Program-made: the position numbers and the translations under genes | Part shown: positions 26,513-37,485 of the stretch, in pieces | Numbering within the stretch: the first letter of the stretch is position 1 | Layout: each line of letters opens with the position of its first letter | NCBI RefSeq assembly: GCF_007827975.1 | Contig: NZ_VITT01000022.1 | Reading direction: 5' to 3' (one strand) | DNA length: 64,000 bases | Source of the DNA: Nitrospirillum viridazoti | GTDB taxonomy: Bacteria; Pseudomonadota; Alphaproteobacteria; Azospirillales; Azospirillaceae | Notes under the pieces: generated by a model | The model's input: only the letters and a program-made list of their open reading frames with translations | The model's database searches: none | What the model was told of the DNA's origin: nothing

Positions 26513-26590
26513 TGTCCTGTATCACAGAGCAGGACCCAACTGCCAAAACTCTCGGCCCGCCACTTCTTGAAGTGTGCGGGCCGTATTTTA
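26513..26590 (+). ncRNA. Candidate small RNA of about 78 nt, or terC leader attenuator
   Basis: Starts just after the promoter. The 5' hairpin GTCCTG...CAGGAC (26514-26535) has a 10-base loop TATCACAGAG. A single-stranded CCAACTGCCAAAACT segment follows, then a long terminator hairpin CGGCCCGC-CACTT-CTTG-AAGTG-T-GCGGGCCG (26553-26583) with TATTTTAT behind it. No start codon lies in the transcript. It ends nearly 190 bases before the TerC gene, so it may be an independent sRNA or a premature termination product of the terC leader. Confidence 0.55.
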
Positions 26591-26775
26591 TCCAAAATAC
26601 ACTTCACCACCCCCGGTCGTTTCTGACCGGCACCGCAACCACGCCAGGTAAAGCGCGTGGCGACTTGCGGCCGTTGCGCCCCCGATCCGGCGAGGACGGC
26701 GTGCAATCCGGCGCGCGCTTATGCCGCAGCCGTGTTATGAAGGGTCGATCCACGACCGGAACGGCTGCCTTCCCC

Positions 26776-27414
26776 ATGCTGCTCGCTGAATTGACCGCCC
26801 TGATCCAGGTATTGCTGATCGACCTCGTCCTGGCGGGCGACAACGCCCTGGTGGTGGGCATGGCGGCCAGCGGCGTGCCGGTGGAGAAGCGCCGCAAGGT
26901 CATCTTCTGGGGGATAAGCGTGGCCGTGCTGATGCGCATCGGCTTCGCCCTGCTGGCCACCCGCCTGCTGGACATCATCGGCCTGACCCTGGCCGGCGGC
27001 ATCCTGCTGCTGTGGGTGTGCTGGAAACTGTGGCGCGAACTGCGCCAGCACGGCAAGGAACAGGCGGAAGCGGCCGAGGGGGAACCCCACATCCCGTCGC
27101 TGGCGGGCAAGAGCGTGGGCACGGCCATCCGCCAGATCGCGCTGGCCGACGTCTCCATGTCGCTGGACAACGTGCTGGCCGTGGCGGGCGCCGCCGAGGA
27201 CCACACCTGGGTCATGGTGCTGGGCCTGGTGCTGTCCGTTGCCCTGATGGGTGCGGCCGCCACCCTGATCGCCCGCCTGCTGGCCCGCTATTTCTGGATC
27301 TCCTACATCGGCCTGGCCATCATCGCCTATGTCGCCTGCCACATGATCTGGGACGGCGGCACCGAGGTGGCGCCCTTCGCTCAGCCCCTGATCGACCTGA
27401 TCCGCCGCATTTGA
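26776..27414 (+). CDS. TerC / YjbE family integral membrane protein
   Basis: A 212-residue inner-membrane protein with about six or seven transmembrane segments. The two acidic signatures of TerC proteins are present in the helices: LIDLVLAGDNALVVGMA and LADVSMSLDNVLAVAGA. Relatives are linked to tellurium resistance and to manganese or other metal efflux/metalation in the membrane. Start at 26776 is chosen because the first membrane helix begins at once; ATG 26737 would add 13 residues. A long untranslated leader with several hairpins precedes it, suggesting RNA-level regulation. Confidence 0.87.
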   Translation: MLLAELTALIQVLLIDLVLAGDNALVVGMAASGVPVEKRRKVIFWGISVAVLMRIGFALLATRLLDIIGLTLAGGILLLWVCWKLWRELRQHGKEQAEAAEGEPHIPSLAGKSVGTAIRQIALADVSMSLDNVLAVAGAAEDHTWVMVLGLVLSVALMGAAATLIARLLARYFWISYIGLAIIAYVACHMIWDGGTEVAPFAQPLIDLIRRI

Positions 27415-27625
27415 CGCCCGGCAGCAGGGGCCGCCCGGCGGCGGTAGCGGGCTTCCAGGTTGTTCCGTCAACATGGCCGGGGAATCTCGGCAGGGGAGGC
27501 ATGCGATGTCGCCTCCGCCGCAACCGTCCGGGCATTTGATCGCAGGCGCAAAAAGCGGTAAACCTCGCGCGCGCGCCTTTCCGCGCAAACCTTCGATTAC
27601 GCACGTCCCCAGCCCGGTATTCTTA

Positions 27626-27647
27626 TTTCATAAGGGTTTCATAAGGG
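27626..27647. repeat. Tandem 11-bp repeat upstream of acnA
   Basis: Two perfect adjacent copies of TTTCATAAGGG, about one helical turn each, 107 bases before the acnA start. The helical phasing suits a regulator binding as a dimer on one face; identity unknown. Confidence 0.6.
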
Positions 27648-27658
27648 GGCGTCGCGAA

Positions 27659-27699
27659 GGGTGTCGGAATGGCCGTCCGCATCGTTGGCCATGACACCC
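27659..27699 (+). promoter_or_regulatory. Long hairpin in the acnA leader
   Basis: GGGTGTC-GGA-ATGGCC, loop GTCCGCATCGTT, GGCCAT-GACACCC: 13 base pairs with a three-base bulge, 54 bases before the acnA start codon. Candidate cis-regulatory RNA or operator. Confidence 0.5.
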
Positions 27700-27753
27700 G
27701 CTGAAGGGTGCCGGCGGCGCGGTACTATCCCCTTCCCCTAGGAGGCCACTCCT

Positions 27754-30462
<2,709 letters not shown>

Positions 30463-30487
30463 GGCCTGCTGCGTAAGGCGTGATATC

Positions 30488-30518
30488 GGCCCCGGCGGTT
30501 CTTCGGAACGCCGGGGCC
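30488..30518 (+). terminator. First hairpin after acnA, TTCG tetraloop
   Basis: GGCCCCGGC-G-GTTC-TTCG-GAAC-GCCGGGGCC: 13 base pairs with one bulged G and an extra-stable TTCG loop. Probably protects the mRNA end or assists termination with the next hairpin. Confidence 0.7.
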
Positions 30519-30524
30519 AAAAGG

Positions 30525-30562
30525 AAAAGGGGCGCCACCCGGCTGGGTAGCGCCCCTTTTTT
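30525..30562. terminator. Intrinsic terminator after acnA
   Basis: AAAAGGGGCGC...GCGCCCCTTTTTT with CACCC/GGGTG-type inner pairing. The A- and T-runs make it bidirectional, serving acnA and the convergent unknown operon. Confidence 0.9.
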
Positions 30563-30586
30563 CATGGCCTCAGGAACGGAAATGGA

Positions 30587-31981
30587 TCAATCGAACTGCA
30601 GGTCGCTGACGGCCCCGCCAACTTCAGATACCGGTAGCAGGCCGGCCGCCGTCAGGTCGCCCGCCGCCACCAGCAGGGTGCGGCCGGCGGCCCCGGGGAT
30701 GCCGGCGGCCTGGGCCAGGGTGGCCAGGGCCTCGCGCGTCGGCGCCTGGCTGATGACGCCGTTGCCGTAGATGAGGATGGACACGGCCAGGGCGCCCGGC
30801 CGGCTCTTTTCCACCAGGGCCGCCGCGTTCATCAGGCCGCGCAGGGTGGAGACGCGGGGGAAGCCGCTGTCGCTGAGGGTGTCGCCCTCCTCCCCCAGCA
30901 CCCAGTGGCGGCCCACCAGGTCCTCAACCCCCACCAGGATGGCCAATGGCATGCCCCGGTGCCGACCCGTGGCCACGGCCACCAGGCCGCCGTCCTGCGG
31001 CGTCCGCGGCAGTTGCACGCTGCCGCCCAGGATGTGCTTCACGCTATCCAGGACCGAGGCCACGGCCTGGGCCAGCGCCTCCGACCCCGTGGGGCGCATC
31101 AGGCTGGGCCAGGCGCCGAACACCAGGGAGGCAAGGCCGGCGGTACCGCCGTCGGCCCGGTCCGCCGGGGCGGACGCGGGCGTCCGGCGCAGCTTTTCCT
31201 CCACCGCATCCAGCCGGCCGGCCAGGGCCTGGACGGTGCCGGCATCGCCGGCCGCCCTGGCGGCGTCCGGGGCCTTGGCCTCACCGCCCGCGGGCGGCGG
31301 CAGGGCGGGAAGGCCACCCTTCACCTGGTCGCGCAGGTCCCGCACGTCCAGCTGGGTGGTGCGCACGGCGTTGACCACGCGCAGCAGCGATTCATGCAGG
31401 TGGTCGACCAGTGCGCCCAGTTGTTCCGGCAGGGGCCCGGGGGGCAGGTCGGGCAGACGCACGCCGTTGACCGCCTTGGCGTGGCTGAGCCAATTTTCCA
31501 GGACGCCCACGCGCTGGATCACATCATCCAGGGTGTGCTTCAGTTCACCCACGCCCCGGGACAGGCGCTCCGCCTCTTCCGCAGGGCGGCCGGCATGGTG
31601 GCTGACCACCCCCGTCAGGTGGGCCACACGCTCACGCAGTTCCTGGATGGACTGGCCCAGGGCGTTGATGCGCATCGTTTCCGGTAGCGAAACGACGGCG
31701 GAATGCATGGCCGTCAGATCGTTACGCAGATCGCGCAACCGGCTGCCGACGTGCAGCGCCAGATCGCGGACGATGGATTCGGCGTAATCGAAGGGGTCGA
31801 CGCCCTCTTCGATTTCACCCTCCCGCACACCCCCTTCCTGCACAGCCGGCGTCACGATCTCGGCGTCCACGATGGGCGCATCGGCGGCGGGCGCATCGGC
31901 GGCCGGGCTATGGGTGCCCGGACCGGCGTCGCCATCGGGGCCTGGGGCGTCACGGTGCTCGTCGGTCATGGCATCGCTCAC
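30587..31981 (-). CDS. Uncharacterised 464-residue protein with central helical region
   Basis: No family recognised. Residues 1-60 are acidic and Pro/Ala-rich. About 65-215 are helical with heptad character (VGSRLRDLRNDLTAMHSAVVSLP, LGQSIQELRERVAHLTGVVSHH, DDVIQRVGVLENWLSH). A variable linker precedes a compact C-terminal domain (about 290-464: ALAQAVASVLDSVKHILGG, GMPLAILVGVEDLVGRHWV, ALAVSILIYGNGVISQ). There is no signal peptide and no membrane segment. It is the second gene of a two-gene minus-strand operon, 26 bases after the preceding ORF. Confidence 0.72.
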   Translation of the reverse strand: MSDAMTDEHRDAPGPDGDAGPGTHSPAADAPAADAPIVDAEIVTPAVQEGGVREGEIEEGVDPFDYAESIVRDLALHVGSRLRDLRNDLTAMHSAVVSLPETMRINALGQSIQELRERVAHLTGVVSHHAGRPAEEAERLSRGVGELKHTLDDVIQRVGVLENWLSHAKAVNGVRLPDLPPGPLPEQLGALVDHLHESLLRVVNAVRTTQLDVRDLRDQVKGGLPALPPPAGGEAKAPDAARAAGDAGTVQALAGRLDAVEEKLRRTPASAPADRADGGTAGLASLVFGAWPSLMRPTGSEALAQAVASVLDSVKHILGGSVQLPRTPQDGGLVAVATGRHRGMPLAILVGVEDLVGRHWVLGEEGDTLSDSGFPRVSTLRGLMNAAALVEKSRPGALAVSILIYGNGVISQAPTREALATLAQAAGIPGAAGRTLLVAAGDLTAAGLLPVSEVGGAVSDLQFD

Positions 31982-32007
31982 GAGGATCGGGGAAAAGGGA
32001 CTGGCGT

Positions 32008-33297
32008 CTAGAGATCGCCGGCAATGGCTTCTAGCAGACGGGCGCGGCGCTTGTCCGCCTGTTCGCGTGGTAGACGCGGCACGGCCGCGGCCGGGCGCCG
32101 CGACACCGGCGGCTGGGGCGGCGGCACCGGCGCGTCGGAGGAGGCCTGGGGCGGGGGCTGCACCACCACCGGCGCCACCAGCGACGGCGCCTCGGCCGTC
32201 TCCGCCACCGGGGGCGCCGGAGGCGGGGACGGGGGCGCGGGCGGAGCGGGTGCCGCCGGCGCGGGCTGGGCCGGCGTCGACGTGAACGAATGCAGCGTCA
32301 CCCGGGCCGCGGTGGCAGGGGCGGAGGCCATGCGGATCGCCCCGGGCACGGTAACGACAGCGGCAGGGACGCGGGGCGGCACCGGCTGGCTGGGCGTGGA
32401 CAGAGGATGGGCCGGCAGGGGGCCGGCGACGGCCGACGGGCGTACGGGCGTGGGTGGAGCGGCGCGGAGCGACATGGCCCCCGGCACGCGGGGGGTGGGC
32501 GTGGGCACGGCCCGCATCTCCGCCTGGCCGGCCGAAGCGTCGCGGCCCTTGGAGGCCAGGCTGGTGAACAGCGGCCCGGCGCGTGACGGCTGCGGCCCGG
32601 GCGCGGGCTGAGCCGCAGCCGCGGGGGTCGGCTGGACGGGGACCGACAGGGGGGCGGTGCCCACGGCGGCGCTGGGCGGCGCTGGCGGCGCGATGGGCGC
32701 CGGCGCCGGAGACATTTCCGCCTCCGTCCGGACGGCGGGGGCCGGTGCGGGCGCCGGGGAGGCGGCCGGGGTTTCATTCGGCCCCCTGACGCCATCGCTG
32801 ACGTCGGTCAACAGGCGGCGCAGCACCGTGGCGGCGGCGGAGCGCGGTTCCCCCACCCGGTCGAGCGCCTTGGCGGTAAGGGCGGGGTCGATGCTGATCT
32901 GCAGGAAGCCGAATTGCTCGGTCGACAGCGACTGGAGCTTGCGGGTCAGGCCCTCGGCCTGCTCCTCGCCCGCGACATAGCGGCGGATGGTCTCAATGGT
33001 GGAGGTCACGACAGCGGCGTCGCGCACGGCGCGGGAGGAGAAGACGGGGCTGCGGCCCCCGTCGGGGCGCCCGCCATCGGATCGGCCCCCATCGGGTCGA
33101 GCAATGTCCATGCGCGCAGGCTCCTCCGCCCGGGCGCCCGCTTGGCCGGGCGCCCCGGGTCCATGCGACGCGTCCCGTCCGGACGTTTCCCACTGGGGCC
33201 CGTTGCCGTCGGGCCCGTTGGTGGGAAGGAGAGCATCCGGCGAGGCGGACGCATCATCCCCCTTGCCGGCGATCCAGCCCATCACCTTCCGAAACAT
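32008..33297 (-). CDS. Uncharacterised Pro/Ala-rich 429-residue protein
   Basis: No family recognised. It starts MFRKVMGWIAGKGDD and has Asp/Gly/Arg repeats around residues 65-80 (RPDGGRSDGGRPDGGR). A structured helical block at about 80-175 follows (AVVTSTIETIRRYVAGEEQAEGL, KLQSLSTEQFGFLQISIDPALT, AAATVLRRLLTD). Then about 220 residues are dominated by Pro and Ala, ending in a basic LPREQADKRRARLLEAIAGDL. Probably a disordered scaffold with a small folded core. First gene of the operon with 30587-31981; start at 33297 set by the MFRKV methionine. Confidence 0.68.
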   Translation of the reverse strand: MFRKVMGWIAGKGDDASASPDALLPTNGPDGNGPQWETSGRDASHGPGAPGQAGARAEEPARMDIARPDGGRSDGGRPDGGRSPVFSSRAVRDAAVVTSTIETIRRYVAGEEQAEGLTRKLQSLSTEQFGFLQISIDPALTAKALDRVGEPRSAAATVLRRLLTDVSDGVRGPNETPAASPAPAPAPAVRTEAEMSPAPAPIAPPAPPSAAVGTAPLSVPVQPTPAAAAQPAPGPQPSRAGPLFTSLASKGRDASAGQAEMRAVPTPTPRVPGAMSLRAAPPTPVRPSAVAGPLPAHPLSTPSQPVPPRVPAAVVTVPGAIRMASAPATAARVTLHSFTSTPAQPAPAAPAPPAPPSPPPAPPVAETAEAPSLVAPVVVQPPPQASSDAPVPPPQPPVSRRPAAAVPRLPREQADKRRARLLEAIAGDL

Positions 33298-33858
33298 GCC
33301 ACCCTGCCCCCTGCAAGAGACCGGATTATGACCCCGCGGGTCCCGGCACGGCAAACGGTTTGCACCGGCCGTAAGTTCTCGACGGACTAATGGTTACCAC
33401 GGCCTGTCAGGCCGATTCAATTTTCCATCCCCTGCGAATTCTTCGGGCTCTTGAGCCCTGTAATGCAAGAAAAAAGGCGTCTTCTGCCGAGCTTCATCCC
33501 ATTTCTCCGCGCCGGCGTGACAAGTGGGGGACAGCAATCGTGGATTGATCCATCCGACACCCGGATTCCACTTATCCCTCGGGTCGCGGGCAGAGTGGTA
33601 CCGCATTGAATTTTAAAATTTTAGGGATTTCATCTGGCCGATAATTGCGCGTCCCATTCGCAAATATGATTGGCCGATTCCCACCGCCGTCGTACAGTCC
33701 CGCCCGGGCATGGGTTCTGGCCGCCACCGGATCAAGGATCAAGTCGACACCCGCACCCCACGTGGCAGTGGACCAATTGGCAGTGGGCCGATTGGCAATG
33801 GAATCGCCGGCGCCAAAGCCGGCGGATCGATCCGGATCGGACTACGGGGTAACCGGAC
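33298..33858. other. 561-base divergent region before the hybrid kinase
   Basis: AT-richer than its neighbours from about 33410 to 33680. It contains a perfect 12-bp palindrome AATTTTAAAATT (33609-33620), a small GGGCT-CTTG-AGCCC hairpin near 33451-33464 and three 15-bp tandem units (33764-33808). No convincing gene. Confidence 0.5.
33764..33808. repeat. 15-bp tandem repeat upstream of the hybrid kinase
   Basis: GGCAGTGGACCAATT, GGCAGTGGGCCGATT and a decayed third unit GGCAATGGAATCGCC, 50 bases upstream of the kinase start codon. Possibly iterated binding sites. Confidence 0.55.
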
Positions 33859-36156
33859 GTGCGGCGCTTGAAACGGGGATTGCGGCGATGGGACCGCCCG
33901 CTGATGGGGCGTCCCCCCTCTGGCGGCCGCCGTGCCGACCCCCTGGAGGCCCTGGGCCGCCACGCCGAATCCGTGCCACGTGAGCAGCTGATCGAACTGG
34001 GCCAGCTGATCCTGATGGCCCTGAACCATCGCGAGGACGCGTGGCTGGTGCCGGTGCTGACGGCGGTGGTGGCCGGCGGTGCCGCCACCTGGGCGCCCTG
34101 GCCCGCCGTCGCCGGCTGGGCCCTGCTGTCGGTCGCAACGGTGGGCGTGTCGCAGCTGGCCCTTCATCGTTTCCTGGCCCAGGCCGACCGCCTGACCGAT
34201 TCCCGCCCCTGGCTGCGGCTGCTGACCACCGCCCGCCTGCTGCCCTCGGTGGTGTGGAGCCTGCTGCCCCTGTTCGCCTGGCCGGGCGACCATGTGGCCG
34301 GCCGCTTTTTCCTCATCCTGGTGCTGGGGGCGGCCATGGCCCTGCGCACCAGCGGCACCGCCCCCCATCCCCTGGTGCTGCGGCTGCAACTGGTGCCGCC
34401 TGCCCTGGCGCTGCTGGTCCTGACGGGCACCGCCCTGGCAGCCCCCGACGCCGGCGGCCATGCGGACGCGCCGGGCCTGGCCCTGGTTCTGAGCAGCCTG
34501 CTCTATCCCGTGTTCCTCTACCGCATGGGGCGGCAGACCTGCTTGCGCATGCGCCACATGCTGGAACTGCAGCTGGACCTGACGGCAGCCAAGCGCGCCG
34601 CCGACCAGGCCAACGGCGCCAAATCCGGCTTCCTGGCGACGCTGAGCCATGAAATCCGCACCCCCATGACCGGCATCCTGGGCCTGACCCAGCTGCTGCT
34701 GGAAACGGGCCTGTCGATGCGCCAGCGCGACTATGTCCGCACGGTGCACGAATCCGGCGAATCCCTGCTGGCCATCTTGAACGACGTGCTGGACCTGTCG
34801 AAGGTCGAGGCCGGCAAGCTGGAGATCGAGCGGACGGCCTTCGACACCGGCCCGCTGCTGGACGGCGTGCGCAACCTGATGGCCGGCCGCGCCGCGGAAA
34901 AGGGCCTGGACCTGCAAATCCGCAAGGGTCCCGGTTTCCCTGAACGCCTGATGGGCGACCCCTTGCGCCTGCGCCAGGTGCTGCTGAACCTGGTGGGCAA
35001 CGCCATCAAGTTCACCGAGCGGGGCTGGGTGCGCATCAGCGCGTCGGCCGACCGCCTGGCCGATGGCCGACTTCAGTTCGGCATCATCGTGTCCGACACC
35101 GGCGTCGGCGTGCCGGAGGCGGCGCAGGGCCGCCTGTTCGAGACCTTCAGCCAGGCCAGCGCCGAGGTGACCCGCCGCTACGGCGGCAGCGGCCTGGGCC
35201 TGGCCATCGCCAAACAGCTGATCCAGGCCATGGGCGGAGAGATCGGCTTCCACAGCCGGCCGGGGGATGGCAGCCATTTCTGGTTCACCATCCCCACGGC
35301 GGAACCGGAGGCACCCACCGCCGGCGCGATGGACCCACAGGCCGCCGCCATCGCCCTGCCGCCGCTGGCGGTGCTGGTGGTGGAGGATGTGACCGCCAAC
35401 CAGGTGGTGCTGGACGCCCTGCTGCGGGCGCGGGGACACAAGGTCACCGTGGCCGCCGACGGCGCCGCCGCCGTTCGGCTGGTGGCCCGCGGCCGTTTCG
35501 ATCTGGTGCTGATGGACATGCAACTGCCGGGCATCGACGGGCTGGAGGCCGCGCGCCGCATCCGCGCCCTGCCCGACGCCACGCGCGCCCAGGTGCCGGT
35601 GGTGGCCACCACGGCCAACACCGACGCCGCCGACGGCGGCCGCTGCCTGGCGGCGGGCATGGACGGCTTCGTCACCAAGCCCCTGCGGCCGGAGGCGCTG
35701 GTCCAGGCCATGCACCAGGCGTGGATGGCGCGCGGCGCGCGGGTATGGCCGGAGGAGACGGCGGCGGAAGGCGTGGCCCAGCTGGACATGCGCCAGATGG
35801 ACACTGTCGCCCAGGCCATCGGGCCTCATGACATGCCGGAATTCATCGCCATCACCGCCCGCACCCTGGTGGAGACGGCGGAACGCTTCCTGGAGAAGGT
35901 GTCGGGTGGCGACCTGCCGGGCGCGGGCCAGGCCGCCCACACCCTCTATGGCGTGGCCGCCAACGTGGGCCTGACGGGACTGTCGGCCGACGCCCGCCGG
36001 GCACAGCAGGCCCTGCGCGACGACCACCCCGAAATCCAACGCGCCCTGGCCACCCGCCTGCGGGAAAACGCGGAAGAGGCGGCGGACATGCTGGGCCGCT
36101 GGCTAGTCGAATGGCTGGGCGGTCAGCCGCCCGCCACGGACAGCGCCGTCGCCTGA
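33859..36156 (+). CDS. Hybrid sensor histidine kinase / response regulator with Hpt domain
   Basis: A 765-residue membrane kinase. About six transmembrane segments fill residues 62-225 (for example LVPVLTAVVAGGAATWA), with no obvious periplasmic sensor domain. HisKA has the phospho-acceptor His264 in TLSHEIRTPMTGI. The HATPase has NLVGNAIKFTERG, DTGVGV and GGSGLGLAIAK. A receiver domain has Asp553 in LMDMQLPGIDG. A C-terminal Hpt domain has His694 in AAHTLYGVAANVGL. All relay modules are in one chain, and no cognate regulator gene is adjacent. The receiver switch residue region reads ATTANTDAADGG rather than the usual LTA. Confidence 0.93.
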   Translation: MRRLKRGLRRWDRPLMGRPPSGGRRADPLEALGRHAESVPREQLIELGQLILMALNHREDAWLVPVLTAVVAGGAATWAPWPAVAGWALLSVATVGVSQLALHRFLAQADRLTDSRPWLRLLTTARLLPSVVWSLLPLFAWPGDHVAGRFFLILVLGAAMALRTSGTAPHPLVLRLQLVPPALALLVLTGTALAAPDAGGHADAPGLALVLSSLLYPVFLYRMGRQTCLRMRHMLELQLDLTAAKRAADQANGAKSGFLATLSHEIRTPMTGILGLTQLLLETGLSMRQRDYVRTVHESGESLLAILNDVLDLSKVEAGKLEIERTAFDTGPLLDGVRNLMAGRAAEKGLDLQIRKGPGFPERLMGDPLRLRQVLLNLVGNAIKFTERGWVRISASADRLADGRLQFGIIVSDTGVGVPEAAQGRLFETFSQASAEVTRRYGGSGLGLAIAKQLIQAMGGEIGFHSRPGDGSHFWFTIPTAEPEAPTAGAMDPQAAAIALPPLAVLVVEDVTANQVVLDALLRARGHKVTVAADGAAAVRLVARGRFDLVLMDMQLPGIDGLEAARRIRALPDATRAQVPVVATTANTDAADGGRCLAAGMDGFVTKPLRPEALVQAMHQAWMARGARVWPEETAAEGVAQLDMRQMDTVAQAIGPHDMPEFIAITARTLVETAERFLEKVSGGDLPGAGQAAHTLYGVAANVGLTGLSADARRAQQALRDDHPEIQRALATRLRENAEEAADMLGRWLVEWLGGQPPATDSAVA

Positions 36157-36161
36157 CGAAG

Positions 36162-36193
36162 GCGGCCTTTGACCGGTCGCGATCAAAGGCCGC
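36162..36193. terminator. Bidirectional hairpin with GGTCGCGA loop
   Basis: GCGGCCTTTGA / TCAAAGGCCGC, an 11-bp perfect stem with loop CCGGTCGCGA, between the kinase stop and the stop of the convergent sensor gene. It matches the design at 8046-8073. Confidence 0.7.
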
Positions 36194-36198
36194 GCCTG

Positions 36199-36918
36199 TC
36201 AGTGCGGGGTCACCGGGGTCGCGGTGGGGGCCCGGGGCGTCAGGGGAATACCGCCATCGTTGTGCGGCGTGACCGCCGGATTCTCGGCTGGGCTGCCGGT
36301 TGGGCCGGGCCCGTCCGGGCCCTCATCGGGCGGCGGGGGTGGGCCATCGGGGAAGGGCGGATGATCGAAGCGGCCGTCCGGCCATCCCTGCCCGCCTGGA
36401 CCATGCCCATCAGGCCCGCGCCCGTCCGGCCCGCGCCCGTCCGGACGGGGGCCGTGCATACCGCCCAGAATGAAGGGGGCCTTCATCTCCGACAGCTTCC
36501 TGCGACCTTCGGGCGACATCCGGGACAGGGCTTCGACCAGGGCCGACTGGCGCGACGCCTCGAAGGCGCGGCGGCTGTCCGCCACCTTGCGCAAGGCGGC
36601 GGCGAAGGCCTGGGCGTCGAAGGGGTCGGCCGCCAGCAAGGGCTGGATTTCGGCCCAGCTTTCCCGGGCCTGCTTCTCCAGCGCCTGGAAGTCGGCGCGG
36701 TCGGGCGCCATGGCCTTCTGCAGCAGCTCGGCGTCCGCCGGCGGCAGGATGTCGGACAGCGGACGCGGCCGGTAGTTCAGGCCCGGCGCCGGCCCGCGCT
36801 CCGGTCCCACCTCGTGGTGCCGTAGAAGATGGGGGACGAAGGTGCCGGCCAGGAACAGGTTCACACCGACCGACGCGATGAGCAGGGGCCCACGCCACCG
36901 GCTGGAAAACACACTCAT
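36199..36918 (-). CDS. Periplasmic metal-sensor-like protein (Metal_resist / CnrX type)
   Basis: A 239-residue protein with one N-terminal membrane anchor (PLLIASVGVNLFLAGTFVP, about 11-29). The helical core resembles the CnrX/CpxP-like heavy-metal-resistance fold (about 50-155: RESWAEIQPLLAADPFDAQAF, DSRRAFEASRQSALVEALSRMSPEGRRKL). The C-terminal 80 residues are Pro/Gly/Asp-rich with tandem GPDGRGPDGRGPDG and end in PVTPH. His residues near the anchor (HLLRHHEVG) could bind metal. Start overlaps the stop of the anti-sigma-like gene (ATGA). Role inferred from the sigma/anti-sigma context. Confidence 0.75.
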   Translation of the reverse strand: MSVFSSRWRGPLLIASVGVNLFLAGTFVPHLLRHHEVGPERGPAPGLNYRPRPLSDILPPADAELLQKAMAPDRADFQALEKQARESWAEIQPLLAADPFDAQAFAAALRKVADSRRAFEASRQSALVEALSRMSPEGRRKLSEMKAPFILGGMHGPRPDGRGPDGRGPDGHGPGGQGWPDGRFDHPPFPDGPPPPPDEGPDGPGPTGSPAENPAVTPHNDGGIPLTPRAPTATPVTPH

Positions 36919-37475
36919 TGGGCGTGGGTCTCCACGGTGTAGGAAGTGAACAGCAGGCTGGGCATGTCCGTGACGTCGGCCTGCGCCGTCTCCACCGTCG
37001 CACCGGCCTGGGCCGTCGTGGTCTCCGTGGCGGGCAGCGTGGCGGACGGCATGGTCATGACGCCCACCAGGATACCGGCCGCCGTGGCGCCCGCCAACCA
37101 CCCGGCCTGCGGCGCCCGCACGCTGAGCCACGACAGGGCCGTGCGCACCAGGTCGAAGGGCGAGGGCAGGAAGGTGTCCAGCTTGCGCGGCGCGGCCTTG
37201 GCCGCCGGCGCGGTCACCGCGTCCAGCCGAGCCAGGGCGCCGGCCACCACGCCGTCCACCCGGGCGGCGGAAATCTCCGGCTCCGCCACCATGGACAGGA
37301 GGGCGTCCAGCCGCGCCTCGTTCACCACCAGCTCATGCGCGGCACCGTCCATGGCCAGCGCGCGCACCGCCGCGGCCCGGCGGTCCGCCGGCCAGCGGGC
37401 GGGGTTACCGCCGTACACGGCCGTCAATGCCGCAATATCCTCCACGTCCACCGTGGACCATTCCCTGTCAGCCAT
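36915..37475 (-). CDS. Putative membrane anti-sigma factor
   Basis: A 186-residue protein with a cytoplasmic N-terminal part (DVEDIAALTAVYGGNPARWPADRRAAAVRAL), the linker and a single membrane helix at about 125-143 (AGWLAGATAAGILVGVMTM). The short periplasmic tail is Thr/Ala-rich. It sits directly between an ECF sigma gene (10 bases upstream) and the metal-sensor-like gene (4-base overlap), the position and topology of a CnrY-like anti-sigma. No zinc-binding ZAS motif (HxxxCxxC) is visible, so it is not a standard zinc anti-sigma. Confidence 0.68.
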   Translation of the reverse strand: MADREWSTVDVEDIAALTAVYGGNPARWPADRRAAAVRALAMDGAAHELVVNEARLDALLSMVAEPEISAARVDGVVAGALARLDAVTAPAAKAAPRKLDTFLPSPFDLVRTALSWLSVRAPQAGWLAGATAAGILVGVMTMPSATLPATETTTAQAGATVETAQADVTDMPSLLFTSYTVETHAQ

Positions 37476-37485
37476 GACCAACCCC

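Larger units (their letters stand above)
26009..26775. other. 767-base intergenic region upstream of the TerC gene
   Basis: AT-richer than its surroundings between about 26270 and 26520. It holds the candidate small RNA (26513-26590) with its promoter, a hairpin GTATTTT/AAAATAC (26583-26600) and another CCGGTC-GTTTCT-GACCGG (26613-26630). An ORF continuing upstream of the TerC start has no domain sequence. I looked for a manganese yybP-ykoY riboswitch, common before terC genes, and could not recognise its conserved core. Confidence 0.5.
27415..27753. other. 339-base leader region of acnA
   Basis: Contains a perfect tandem 11-bp repeat TTTCATAAGGG (27626-27636 and 27637-27647) and a long hairpin (27659-27699), both described separately. 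No gene seen. Confidence 0.6.

Noticed and set aside
26300..26775. yybP-ykoY manganese riboswitch ahead of terC
   Set aside because: The genomic position fits, but I could not find the conserved core loops; only ordinary hairpins are visible.
33645..33983. ORF between the unknown operon and the kinase
   Set aside because: Overlaps the kinase start in another frame, runs through the tandem repeats and shows no coding character.
36410..36450. CRISPR-like short repeats
   Set aside because: The tandem GGCCCGCGCCCGTCC units encode the GPDGR repeats of the metal-sensor-like protein and have no spacers.
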